Both the position numbers and the translations under genes were made by a program. Of a DNA stretch of 64,000 bases, positions 34,116-45,939 are shown one piece after another; the stretch's first letter is position 1; each line of letters starts with the position of its first letter. The notes below the pieces were generated by a model. The model was not told the DNA's origin. It saw nothing but the letters and a program-made list of their open reading frames with translations, and ran no database searches. This DNA comes from Ruegeria_B marisflavi (GTDB lineage Bacteria > Pseudomonadota > Alphaproteobacteria > Rhodobacterales > Rhodobacteraceae): assembly GCF_025673445.1 (NCBI RefSeq), contig NZ_JAOVQN010000004.1, forward strand, positions 62,001 through 126,000, read 5' to 3'.

Positions 34116-34880
34116 ATGCGTGCTTTCTACGGAACCGAATTGCCGAACCCGCTGATGCTGGGCACCGCGCAATATCCCAGCCCCGCGATCCTGGAACAGG
34201 CGTTTCGCGCCAGCGGGGCGGGCGTGGCCACCGTGTCGCTGCGGCGCGAATCCGGTGCCGGACAGACATTCTGGTCGATGATCCGCGACCTTGGCGTGCT
34301 GATCCTGCCCAACACCGCCGGCTGCCACACGGTGAAAGAGGCGGTGACCACCGCCCATATGGCGCGCGAGGTGTTCGGCACGCCCTGGATCAAGCTGGAG
34401 CTGATCGGCCATACCGACAGCCTGCAACCGGATGTCTTCGGCCTGGTCGAGGCCGCGCGCATCCTGACCGAGGACGGGTTTCAGGTGTTCCCGTACACCA
34501 CCGACGACCTGATCGTCGGCGAGCGCCTGTTGGCGGCGGGGTGCGAGGTGCTGATGCCCTGGGGCGCTCCTATCGGCTCGGGCCGGGGGCTGAACAACGA
34601 ATATGCGCTGCGCGCCATGCGGGCCGAGTTTCCCGATGTGCCGCTGGTGGTCGATGCAGGCATCGGCCTGCCCAGCCATGCCGCCCGCGCGATGGAGCTT
34701 GGCTATGACGCCGTCCTGCTCAATACCGCCGTGGCCCGCGCGGGCGACCCGGCAGATATGGCACGTGCCATGGCGCTGGCGATCGAGGCCGGGCAACTGG
34801 CGCATCGCGCCGACCCGATCGAGGCGCGCGATATGGCCAGCGCCTCGACCCCTGTGATCGGAAAGGCATTCCTGTCATGA
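34116..34880 (+). CDS. thiG: Thiazole synthase ThiG
   Basis: A 254-residue TIM-barrel enzyme that condenses deoxyxylulose 5-phosphate, dehydroglycine and ThiS-thiocarboxylate to the thiazole phosphate. The active-site lysine is in TPWIKLELIGH, and the phosphate-binding glycines in LMPWGAPIGSGRGL and VDAGIGLPSHAA. The segment AGVATVSLRRE is typical of ThiG from alphaproteobacteria. The stop overlaps the thiE start in an ATGA. Confidence 0.95.
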   Translation: MRAFYGTELPNPLMLGTAQYPSPAILEQAFRASGAGVATVSLRRESGAGQTFWSMIRDLGVLILPNTAGCHTVKEAVTTAHMAREVFGTPWIKLELIGHTDSLQPDVFGLVEAARILTEDGFQVFPYTTDDLIVGERLLAAGCEVLMPWGAPIGSGRGLNNEYALRAMRAEFPDVPLVVDAGIGLPSHAARAMELGYDAVLLNTAVARAGDPADMARAMALAIEAGQLAHRADPIEARDMASASTPVIGKAFLS

Positions 34881-35473
34881 CGCTCGACCGTTTCTATCCG
34901 ATCTTCGACCATACCGACTGGCTGCGCCGGATGCTGCCACTGGGGGTCAAGCTGGTGCAACTCAGGATCAAGGACCAGCCCGACGCAGTGATCCGCGCCG
35001 AGATTGCCACCGCGCGCGACCTTTGCCGCGCGCATGGTGCGGTGCTGGTCATCAACGACTATTGGCAGGTTGCGATCGACGCGGGCTGCGACTGGCTGCA
35101 TCTGGGGCAAGAGGATCTGGACGAGGCCGATCTGCCCGCGATCCGCAAGGCGGGTCTGCGGCTGGGCGTCTCCACTCATGACGATGACGAACTGGAGCGG
35201 GTGCTGGGAATGGATCCCGACTATGTGGCCCTTGGCCCGGTCTATCCGACCATCCTGAAACAGATGAAATGGCATCAGCAGGGCCTGCCGCGCGTCACCG
35301 AATGGAAAGCGCGAGTAGGTTCCATCCCGCTGGTCGGTATCGGCGGCATGAGTGTCGAGCGTGCGCCGGGCGTTCTGGCCGCCGGGGCCGATATCGTCTC
35401 GGTCGTCACCGACATCACTTTGAACGCCGACCCCGAGGCACGGGTGCGCCAATGGGTCGAGGCCACCAGATGA
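34877..35473 (+). CDS. thiE: Thiamine phosphate synthase ThiE
   Basis: A 198-residue TIM-barrel enzyme that joins HMP-PP to thiazole phosphate, giving thiamine phosphate. Substrate-binding motifs are visible as VQLRIKD, LVINDYWQVA, WLHLGQEDLD and VALGPVYPT, and the phosphate loop in LVGIGGMSVE. It belongs to the shorter, alphaproteobacterial ThiE type. Overlaps thiG and thiF by 4 bases each, so all are translationally linked. Confidence 0.92.
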   Translation: MTLDRFYPIFDHTDWLRRMLPLGVKLVQLRIKDQPDAVIRAEIATARDLCRAHGAVLVINDYWQVAIDAGCDWLHLGQEDLDEADLPAIRKAGLRLGVSTHDDDELERVLGMDPDYVALGPVYPTILKQMKWHQQGLPRVTEWKARVGSIPLVGIGGMSVERAPGVLAAGADIVSVVTDITLNADPEARVRQWVEATR

Positions 35474-36435
35474 GCCGTTATGCCCGCCAGATGATGCTGC
35501 CGCAGGTCGGGGCCGAGGGCCAGGCCCGGCTCGCCGCCGCCCGCGTGCTGGTGGTCGGGGCCGGGGGGCTGGCGGCGCCCGCGCTGCCGATCCTTGCCGG
35601 GGCAGGGGTGGGGCGCATCGATGTCTTTGACGGTGACGCGATCGAGCTGTCGAACCTGCACCGCCAGACGCTGTACACCGAGGCCGACGTCGGCCGGGCC
35701 AAGGCCGAGGTCGCCGCCGAACGCTGCCTCGCGCTCAATTCCGGAAATGTTGTGACCGGTACAAAACGGTCAATCACCCCTGAAAACGTGGTACAAAACA
35801 GTCAAAACGCCGATCTGGTGCTGGATTGCGCCGACAGCTATGCCGCCAGCTATCTGCTCAGCGACACCTGTTTAGCGCTGGGCAAACCGCTGATCAGCGC
35901 CTCGGTTCTGGGACTCGGCGGCTATGCGGGCGGCTTCTGCGGCGGTGCGCCCAGCCTGCGCGCGGTCTTCCCCGAGGCACCGGACAGTGCGGCCAGTTGC
36001 GCAACTGCTGGCGTGTTGGGGCCGGTTGTCTCCGTATTAGGCTCTATTCAGGCGCAAATGGCGCTTTCGGTGCTTCTCGGCCTGGAACCTTCGCCCCTTG
36101 GCCAGATGGTGCAGATCGACGCGCAAACCTGGCGGAACAGTACGTTTCGCTTCGACGCCGCGCCGGAACCGGTCACCGCTTTCCGCTTTGTCGCGCCTTC
36201 GGAACTGACAGCCGATGACCTCATTTTCGAACTGCGATCCGAGGCGGAAGCGCCGCATCCGGCGCATCCATCTGCACGGCGCATGACGACATCCGAAATA
36301 TTAATGACAGACACTAACAATAAAAAACGACTGGCTTTGTGCTGCGCCACCGGCCTCCGGGCCTGGCGCATGGCAGAGCGGTTGCAACCGGATTGGCCCG
36401 GCGAGATCGTCCTCGTCGCGGCCGCCACATCATGA
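35470..36435 (+). CDS. thiF: ThiF/MoeB-type adenylyltransferase with a rhodanese-like tail
   Basis: A 321-residue E1-like enzyme that adenylates the ThiS C terminus. The ATP loop is VVGAGGLAAP (28-37); the following DVFDGDAIELSNLHRQ matches the Asp/Arg set. Cys177 in SCATAGVLGP corresponds to the sulfur-linking Cys of ThiF. The four zinc cysteines of ThiF/MoeB are missing: the first pair is S162 and A165, and there is no CxxC near residue 240. The last 90 residues look like a shortened rhodanese domain with LCCATGLRAWRMAE (Cys291/292) at the active-site position. Overlaps thiE by 4 bases; a 13-base gap leads to thiY. Confidence 0.85.
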   Translation: MSRYARQMMLPQVGAEGQARLAAARVLVVGAGGLAAPALPILAGAGVGRIDVFDGDAIELSNLHRQTLYTEADVGRAKAEVAAERCLALNSGNVVTGTKRSITPENVVQNSQNADLVLDCADSYAASYLLSDTCLALGKPLISASVLGLGGYAGGFCGGAPSLRAVFPEAPDSAASCATAGVLGPVVSVLGSIQAQMALSVLLGLEPSPLGQMVQIDAQTWRNSTFRFDAAPEPVTAFRFVAPSELTADDLIFELRSEAEAPHPAHPSARRMTTSEILMTDTNNKKRLALCCATGLRAWRMAERLQPDWPGEIVLVAAATS

Positions 36436-36448
36436 AAGGAAACGCGAC

Positions 36449-37384
36449 ATGAAACACCTGGTAACTGCACTGGCACTGCTGGCCGCAACGCCCGCATTGG
36501 CGCAGGATAAGATGACCCTTCTCTTGGATTGGTTCATCAACCCCGACCACGGCCCGATCATCGTGGCACAGGAAAAGGGATATTTCGCAGAACAGGGTCT
36601 AACAGTGGAAATCGTGGCCCCTGCCGACCCCTCTGCCCCGCCGCGCCTGGTGGCCGCAGGTCAGGCCGATCTGGCAGTCAGCTATCAGACGCAACTGCAC
36701 CTGCAAATCCACGAGGGGCTGCCGCTGAAACGGGTCGGCACTCTGGTCGCCACGCCGCTCAACTGCCTTCTGGTGCTAGAGGACGGCCCGATCAAATCGC
36801 CCGCAGACCTCAAGGGAAAGAAGATCGGCTTCTCTGTCGCCGGTGTCGAAGAGGCGATCCTGATCACGGTTCTGGGCAAATACGGTGTTGCCCTGAGCGA
36901 TGTCGAGATGATCAACGTCAACTTCTCGCTTTCGCCCGCCTTGATGAGCGGTCAGGTCGACGCGGTGATCGGTGCTTACCGGAATTTCGAGTTGAATCAG
37001 ATGGATATCGAAGGGGTGCCGGGCCGCTGCTTCTATATCGAGGAGGAGGGCGTGCCGTCCTATGACGAGCTGATCTACGTCGCCAACCCTGACCGGATGG
37101 ATGCCGACAAGATCGCCCGCTTCCTTGAGGCGACCGAGAAGGCGACGCAGTTCATCGTCAACAACCCGCAGGCCAGCTGGGAGGTCTTCTCGGCCACTTC
37201 GCCCGAGTTGCAGGATGAGCTGAACAAGCGCGCCTGGGCCGATACACTGCCGCGCTTTGCGCTGCGTCCCGCCGGGTTCGACGCGGGCCGCTATGCCCGG
37301 TTCGAGGCGTTCCTGAAGGACACCGGCCTGATTGACAGTGTCAATCCGGTCTCGGCCATCGTCATCGACGTGAGCGCTGAATGA
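36449..37384 (+). CDS. thiY: Pyrimidine-precursor ABC substrate-binding protein ThiY
   Basis: A 311-residue periplasmic protein with signal peptide (MKHLVTALALLAATPALA). It belongs to the NMT1/THI5-like group: LLLDWFINPDHGPIIVAQEKGYF is split here as LLLDWFINPDHGPIIV and AQEKGYF. ThiY proteins bind formylaminopyrimidine made by thiamine breakdown. It is followed by tenA, thiZ and thiX, the complete import and salvage set. GAAAGGAAACGCGAC precedes the ATG. The stop overlaps the tenA start by 4 bases. Confidence 0.88.
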   Translation: MKHLVTALALLAATPALAQDKMTLLLDWFINPDHGPIIVAQEKGYFAEQGLTVEIVAPADPSAPPRLVAAGQADLAVSYQTQLHLQIHEGLPLKRVGTLVATPLNCLLVLEDGPIKSPADLKGKKIGFSVAGVEEAILITVLGKYGVALSDVEMINVNFSLSPALMSGQVDAVIGAYRNFELNQMDIEGVPGRCFYIEEEGVPSYDELIYVANPDRMDADKIARFLEATEKATQFIVNNPQASWEVFSATSPELQDELNKRAWADTLPRFALRPAGFDAGRYARFEAFLKDTGLIDSVNPVSAIVIDVSAE

Positions 37385-38061
37385 GCGCGCCGGACTATGG
37401 CCGCGCCTTTGGCCTAATGCGTGCGGCGGCTGGCCAGCCGTGGCGGGATTATACCCGCCACGCCTTTGTCGAGGGGATGAAGGACGGCAGGCTGCCGCAT
37501 GATGCTTTCCTGCACTATCTGCGGCAGGACTACGTGTTCCTGATTCACTTCGCCCGCGCCTGGGCGCTGGCGGTGGTCAAGGGCCAGACCCATGCCGAAA
37601 TGCTCGCCGCCGTCGGCACCGTGAACACGCTGTTGGCCGAGGAGATGCAGCTCCATATTGGGGTGTGCGAGGCGGCCGGGATCTCGAAGGACGAGCTGTT
37701 CGCCACGCCCGAGCGGCCCGAAAACCTCGCCTATACCCGCTTCGTGCTCGAGGCCGGGTATAGCGGTGATCTGGCCGATTTGCTGGCGGCGCTGGCGCCC
37801 TGTGTCATGGGCTATGGCGAAATCGGCGTGCGGCTGGCGGCAGATGCGACGAGTGATTGCTACAAGAGCTGGATTGATACCTATGCCGGGCCTGACTATC
37901 AAACTGCCTGCAAGGCGGTGGGTAAACTGATGGATCAGGCTCTAACAAGGCGAATTGGCCCCGATTTCGAAACCTCACCCCGTTGGGGCCGGCTGTGCCG
38001 GACCTTCTGCACCGCGACCGAGCTTGAAGTTGGTTTCTGGCAGATGGGGCTGACACCGTGA
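37381..38061 (+). CDS. tenA: Aminopyrimidine aminohydrolase / thiaminase II TenA
   Basis: A 226-residue all-helical TenA. Asp in YLRQDYVFLIHFARAWAL, the nucleophile Cys in ALAPCVMGYGEIG and the Glu in ATELEVGFWQMGL match the catalytic set. It hydrolyses aminomethylpyrimidine to HMP in the salvage pathway that ThiYXZ feeds. The gene is coupled by 4-base overlaps on both sides (thiY and thiZ). Confidence 0.9.
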   Translation: MSAPDYGRAFGLMRAAAGQPWRDYTRHAFVEGMKDGRLPHDAFLHYLRQDYVFLIHFARAWALAVVKGQTHAEMLAAVGTVNTLLAEEMQLHIGVCEAAGISKDELFATPERPENLAYTRFVLEAGYSGDLADLLAALAPCVMGYGEIGVRLAADATSDCYKSWIDTYAGPDYQTACKAVGKLMDQALTRRIGPDFETSPRWGRLCRTFCTATELEVGFWQMGLTP

Positions 38062-38786
38062 CACCGGCCCCCGCGATCACCCTCATCGGTAGCGCCAGCA
38101 TCGACTGTGCGCCCCTGTTCGCGCCGCTGACATTGCGGTTGGAGGCGGCGCAATGGACCTGCCTCTTGGGTGGGTCCGGCGTCGGCAAGTCGACGGTGTT
38201 GCGGTTGATCGCGGGGCTGGAGACCGGGGCGGAGTTCAGCGGTACGATCACCGCGTCGGATGATTCTCCGGTGGTGGCGCGAGTGGCCTATATGGCGCAG
38301 GACGACCTGCTGTTGCCCTCGGCAACCGTCGCGCAGAACGTTGCGCTGGGCGCGCGGCTGCGGGGAGAACAGGTGGACCGCGTGCGGCTGAACGATTTGC
38401 TGCGCCGGGTACGGCTGAGCGATCACGCCGCCAAACGCCCGGCAGAGCTGTCCGGTGGTCAGCGCCAGCGGGTGGCGCTGGCGCGCACCCTGATGGAGGA
38501 CAAGCCGGTAGTGCTGCTGGACGAACCGTTCTCGGCCCTCGATGCCCGGACCCGCGCGGACATGCAGGAGCTTGCCGCCGAGCTGCTGGCCGGGCGGACG
38601 GTGCTGCTGGTGACCCACGACCCGGCAGAAGCGGCTCGGTTGGGTCATTCGATCCAGGTGATGGCCGCCGGGGGGCTGACCGCGGTTGCACCGCCAACGG
38701 CAGAGATGCCGCGCGCGGTGGATGACGGTGCGACGCTGGAGTGTCAGGCTGCGCTGCTCCGGATGCTGCGGGAGGGCGGGCGATGA
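38058..38786 (+). CDS. thiZ: Thiamine-precursor ABC transporter ATPase ThiZ
   Basis: A 242-residue ABC ATPase with Walker A GGSGVGKST, signature LSGGQRQRVALAR, Walker B VVLLDEPF and H-loop VTHDPAEA. It is of the nitrate/taurine type that works with SsuC-like permeases. With ThiX and ThiY it forms the pyrimidine-precursor importer. Overlaps tenA and thiX by 4 bases. Confidence 0.88.
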   Translation: MTPAPAITLIGSASIDCAPLFAPLTLRLEAAQWTCLLGGSGVGKSTVLRLIAGLETGAEFSGTITASDDSPVVARVAYMAQDDLLLPSATVAQNVALGARLRGEQVDRVRLNDLLRRVRLSDHAAKRPAELSGGQRQRVALARTLMEDKPVVLLDEPFSALDARTRADMQELAAELLAGRTVLLVTHDPAEAARLGHSIQVMAAGGLTAVAPPTAEMPRAVDDGATLECQAALLRMLREGGR

Positions 38787-39517
38787 CGCGCTGGCTCCCC
38801 GCTGTTGCGGCAACCCTTTTTGCTTTGGCGATCTGGCAGGCAGCGGTGAGCCTGACCGACCTGCCGCGCTTCATCCTGCCGGGGCCGGTGCTGGTCGCCG
38901 AAGCCTGGTGGCAGAACCGCTGGCTGATCGCCGAGCATACGGCGGTGACGGCGCTGGAGGTTCTGATCGGCCTTGCCTGCGGCGCGGTGCTGGGCGTGAC
39001 GACGGCGCTGCAACTGGCCAGTTCGCGGATCGCGCGGGTGCTGGTGCAGCCGATGCTGGTCTTTACCCAGGCGTTGCCGGTCTTTGCACTGGCGCCGATC
39101 CTGACGCTGTGGCTGGGCTATGGGTTGTGGTCCAAGGTGGCGATGGCGGTGCTGATCATCTATTTCCCGATCACGGCGGCATTCTTCGACGGGCTGATGC
39201 GGACGCCTGTGGGATATCTGGACCTTGCCCGCACCATGCAAGCCAGCCCGCGCGCGGTGCTCTGGCATATCCGGGTGCCGGCAGCGCTGCCGGAACTCGC
39301 CTCGGGCCTGCGACTGGCGGCGGTCTATGCGCCGATCGGCGCGGTGATCGGTGAATGGGTGGGCGCGTCAAAGGGGCTGGGCTACCTGATGCTCCTGGCC
39401 AATGGCCGCGCCAAGACGGACCTGATGTTTGCCGCGATGCTGACACTGGGGGTGCTGTCGGTGCTGCTGCATCTGGCGATGCGGCGGGCGACCCGGCGGA
39501 TGGCGGGCGAGCGTTAA
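38783..39517 (+). CDS. thiX: Thiamine-precursor ABC transporter permease ThiX
   Basis: A 244-residue inner-membrane permease of the SsuC/TauC type. It has about six hydrophobic segments and the EAA loop near residue 165 (MQASPRAVLWHIRVPAALPE), the contact for ThiZ. ATG 38783 overlaps the thiZ stop (ATGA); the upstream open frame inside thiZ is not needed. It is the last gene of the riboswitch operon; radC begins 36 bases later, and no clear terminator is seen between them. Confidence 0.87.
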   Translation: MTRWLPAVAATLFALAIWQAAVSLTDLPRFILPGPVLVAEAWWQNRWLIAEHTAVTALEVLIGLACGAVLGVTTALQLASSRIARVLVQPMLVFTQALPVFALAPILTLWLGYGLWSKVAMAVLIIYFPITAAFFDGLMRTPVGYLDLARTMQASPRAVLWHIRVPAALPELASGLRLAAVYAPIGAVIGEWVGASKGLGYLMLLANGRAKTDLMFAAMLTLGVLSVLLHLAMRRATRRMAGER

Positions 39518-39553
39518 CCTTTCGGAAAGCGATTCGGGGCGAGGCTGATTGCC

Positions 39554-40308
<755 letters not shown>

Positions 40309-40309
<1 letters not shown>

Positions 40310-40380
40310 GGGGCTCTGCCCCCGGTGCAAAATTCGTAGAATTTTGTCACCTCCCCCGGAGTATTTCAGGCGGAATGAAG
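40309..40380 (+). repeat. Extragenic palindromic repeat, copy C
   Basis: GGGGG-CTCTG-CCCCC (40309-40323) is followed by a hairpin with GGTG (40324-40327) pairing CACC (40348-40351) and CAAAATTC (40328-40335) pairing GAATTTTG (40339-40346), with one unpaired T at 40347. Then come CCCCCGGAGTATTT and GGAATGAAG. The first G is the last base of the radC stop codon. It lies between convergent genes and may end both transcripts. Confidence 0.78.
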
Positions 40381-40382
40381 GG

Positions 40383-41939
40383 TCATTTCACCCAGACCTC
40401 GACCCGGCGGTTGACTTGACGGCCCCAGTCGCTGTCATCGCAGGCCATCGGCAGCGCCTCTCCAAAAGCATCGACCGAGATCTCGACCCGCGCCAGGTCA
40501 AGCGTTTCGGCCGCCTGCAACACCGCGTCACGCACCGCCTCGGCCCGTTTCAGGGCGATGCGGGCGTTGCCCTCGGCAGCGCCATCGCCGTCGCTGAACC
40601 CCACAAAAAGCAGCTGGCGTGCGTCATATGCGCCACTTTCCAGTGCCTGCGCCAGTTGCGCGATATTGGTGCGCGATTGCGCGTCGGGGCGTGAAGAGCC
40701 GGTTTCGAACCGGAAAGACAGGCTGAGCCGCTGCATTCCCGACAGGGTCGAGACCAGCCGTTGCAGTTCGGTCAGCGGCACCTCTACCCCGGCGGCGGCG
40801 ATGGCATTGGCCAGACGGTTGCCCTGTCCCGCGACGGAAATCAGTTCGGGCGCTTGATCGACAAAACCGGCGCGGCGGATAACGATCTGGGCGGCCGGGC
40901 TGCGCATATAGGCCAGAAACTCGCGCGCTACCTTCGGCAGGCGTCGCGCGGGCATATAGAGAAACATCGGCGAGTTCAGTGGGTAATCCTCGGTCTTGAT
41001 GTTGCGACGGGTTGCCGCCAGTGAAAAGCCGCAATCCCCGGTCAAAGTCAGCGCTCGTGCGGTACCAGTCTCGGCAAAGCTGGAGATACCGATAGCAAAC
41101 GGGTCGATAGTGACGGCGCGGGACAGAAGGCTGGAGCGGTTGTGGCGGACCACGTCATCGGGAAGCGTCTTGCGGACCGGGGCCAGGAGGAGATCCTCGA
41201 CCGCCTGCGCCAGGCCGGATCCGGCGGTTGGTAGATGCAGCGCGATGGGTGCATCGGGTCCGCCCAGGACCGCCCAGTTGTCGATTTCACCGGCAAATAC
41301 ACGCGCCAGCATCGGCATCGAGATGCTTTGTACGGGATTGGCCGGCGCCACCACGGGCACCATCGCATCCAGCGCCAGAACCCGTGAGCGGTTGTTGTCG
41401 GTCATGTCGCCCAGGCCGAGTTCGAGCGCCCGCCTGCGCTCCTCGGGACGGATCTCGCGCAGGGCCATAACCAAGTCGGCCTCGTCGGCCAGAAGATCGG
41501 CAAAGCCTTCGTCGGTGGTAGTCACGCGAAACGAAAACACGGCTTGGGGACGCCTCGAGTCGTTTTGGAACAGGAGATAGCTGAACCGCGTTTCATCCTC
41601 GGTTTCGCGCCGCGTCTGATAGCGATTGCGCAGGGCAAAGCCTTCGATCAGGGCGGGGAGCAGCACTTCGGCCATGGTAGAGGAGCCGCTGAGCGTCAAC
41701 TCTGCGATATAGTCGGTCAAGCTGGGGCAGGCGGGGCCATCGCAAGTGACCCCGGACCCGTCCACGGTCAGCGCTCCGTATCGGGTTTCAACCCGATAGA
41801 ACTCGCCATCGAAACCCAGAAGGGTTCCGGTGATCTCGACCTTGCCGTCATGCGAGGTGAGCGTGATGTCCTGCGCGGCACAAGGGCCGGCCGGTACAAA
41901 GGAAAGTGCGGCGAGAGCCGCCGCACGGAACAAATTCAT
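40383..41939 (-). CDS. PstS-like binding domain fused to an OmpA domain
   Basis: A 518-residue exported protein with a signal peptide (MNLFRAAALAALSFVPAGPCAA). Residues 85-370 resemble the phosphate-binding protein PstS (LTLSGSSTMAEVLLPALI; LPTAGSGLAQAVEDLLL; MFLYMPARRLPKVAREFLAY split as MFLYMPARRLP and VAREFLAYM). The C-terminal 110 residues are an OmpA-type peptidoglycan-binding domain (LSFRFETGSSRPDAQS; RQLLFVGFSDGDG; NRRVEVWV). A binding domain tethered to the cell wall instead of to an ABC transporter is unusual in my experience. The ligand is unknown. It is 24 bases downstream of the gene at 41964. Confidence 0.8.
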   Translation of the reverse strand: MNLFRAAALAALSFVPAGPCAAQDITLTSHDGKVEITGTLLGFDGEFYRVETRYGALTVDGSGVTCDGPACPSLTDYIAELTLSGSSTMAEVLLPALIEGFALRNRYQTRRETEDETRFSYLLFQNDSRRPQAVFSFRVTTTDEGFADLLADEADLVMALREIRPEERRRALELGLGDMTDNNRSRVLALDAMVPVVAPANPVQSISMPMLARVFAGEIDNWAVLGGPDAPIALHLPTAGSGLAQAVEDLLLAPVRKTLPDDVVRHNRSSLLSRAVTIDPFAIGISSFAETGTARALTLTGDCGFSLAATRRNIKTEDYPLNSPMFLYMPARRLPKVAREFLAYMRSPAAQIVIRRAGFVDQAPELISVAGQGNRLANAIAAAGVEVPLTELQRLVSTLSGMQRLSLSFRFETGSSRPDAQSRTNIAQLAQALESGAYDARQLLFVGFSDGDGAAEGNARIALKRAEAVRDAVLQAAETLDLARVEISVDAFGEALPMACDDSDWGRQVNRRVEVWVK

Positions 41940-41963
41940 GGGGAACCTGAAATTACCTGCGGA

Positions 41964-42959
41964 TCATTTGGCGGCAATCTTCAGGTCTTCGATCAGATTA
42001 TTCAACACCAGAAAATCACCGGCCGCAGAACAATCGGGGATGGACAACACCAGATCATGGGTTCCAAGCGTTCCGTCACCGCGCAACTCGATGGATTGCG
42101 CTGAAATGTCCCGGCCACAATTGGTCGCCGCGACCTCTGCTTCGAGCGACAAAGCGATGGTTCCGCTGACTGGGCTGTCAGCGGATGGGAAGCTGTAGAT
42201 TTCCGCGAATTGCGGCGCCAGTGTGCCGGGTTCGCCAAGGCGCACCACCTGACCGTGCCCCTTGGCGGTGGTGTCGGCCCATACGTGACCGGTGTCTCCA
42301 TAAGATGCCCCGAATTCGCGTGCATGCAACTGAAGTCCCGCCGCGCCCGACCACTGAACGGCTACGCGGGCAATCTGATTCAGGTCCTCGACCCGGGTTG
42401 TGGCCACGGCGCCGCGGCCGTTCTGCAAGGCTACAACAAAAACCGCATCCGCCGACAGGACCGGCACCGTCACAGCCAGGTTGCCCGCGTCGTCGGTCGT
42501 TTCGGTAAAGATCAGGCCGCTGTGATGCACGGTAACCCGCTGGTTGCCATAGCATGGGGCGCTGACCGAAAGCTTGGCGCTGGCCATGGGGGCGGGCTCG
42601 GCCACCGCCTGAATCGCGCAGCCCAATTGCGGTTCAGTGGGATCCAGCGGCGTTTCCGGCAGAACCTCGCCCTTGACCGGAAACGGGCTGACCTGTTCCA
42701 GCGCGGGCGCAGGCAGGCGGCCTGGCTGGCTCATTTCGACGGATGCGGCGGCCAGCGACAGGCCCACGGCCCGTGTCACCGCGTGGTCCTGGACATCGGT
42801 CACGGCTTCGGGCTGCTGAACCGCCTGCTGGATGACCGCCTTGCGCGGAGCAAGTTGTCGCGTCTCGCGGGCGGCGTTTTGTTGCATCAGAAACCCGATA
42901 AGTGCCGCACACAGCACTGTTCCGCCCGCTGTCAGGATCTTGCGATTCTTTCTCGCCAT
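41964..42959 (-). CDS. Hypothetical membrane-anchored protein
   Basis: A 331-residue protein with one N-terminal membrane segment (ILTAGGTVLCAALIGFLM, about residues 8-25) and a large part outside the cytoplasm. After a variable, Pro- and Glu-rich linker, residues 110-331 contain four or so cysteines (LGCAIQ, SAPCYGNQ, ATNCGRD, IPDCSAAG) and beta-rich sequence. Relatives in Rhodobacteraceae are often called translocase only because secA is next door; nothing in the sequence supports that. It is in tandem with the PstS-OmpA gene and 100 bases downstream of secA. Confidence 0.65.
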   Translation of the reverse strand: MARKNRKILTAGGTVLCAALIGFLMQQNAARETRQLAPRKAVIQQAVQQPEAVTDVQDHAVTRAVGLSLAAASVEMSQPGRLPAPALEQVSPFPVKGEVLPETPLDPTEPQLGCAIQAVAEPAPMASAKLSVSAPCYGNQRVTVHHSGLIFTETTDDAGNLAVTVPVLSADAVFVVALQNGRGAVATTRVEDLNQIARVAVQWSGAAGLQLHAREFGASYGDTGHVWADTTAKGHGQVVRLGEPGTLAPQFAEIYSFPSADSPVSGTIALSLEAEVAATNCGRDISAQSIELRGDGTLGTHDLVLSIPDCSAAGDFLVLNNLIEDLKIAAK

Positions 42960-43059
42960 TTCCGCACTCCATCACCCGATATCCCGTCTGGAGTGTCGAA
43001 AACAAAGGCGGCCAAGATATGGCCGCCTGTGGGAGTCATTGTGTCAGTGGGGGTCGGCC

Positions 43060-45765
<2,706 letters not shown>

Positions 45766-45939
45766 ATGCACTCCAGCGGATCTGTTCGGTCATGGTTACG
45801 ACAGGCTTGCCCGCCATGTGCGCAACCCATAGATACGGGGGGTGAAGGCGGTCCTGTCAAAGGCTTCAAGCGATGTAAGCGGCAGGCTCCAGAGTGTCAA
45901 CGCCGTGCCCCGTCGCGGCCCGTGAATAGGATGAATTCA

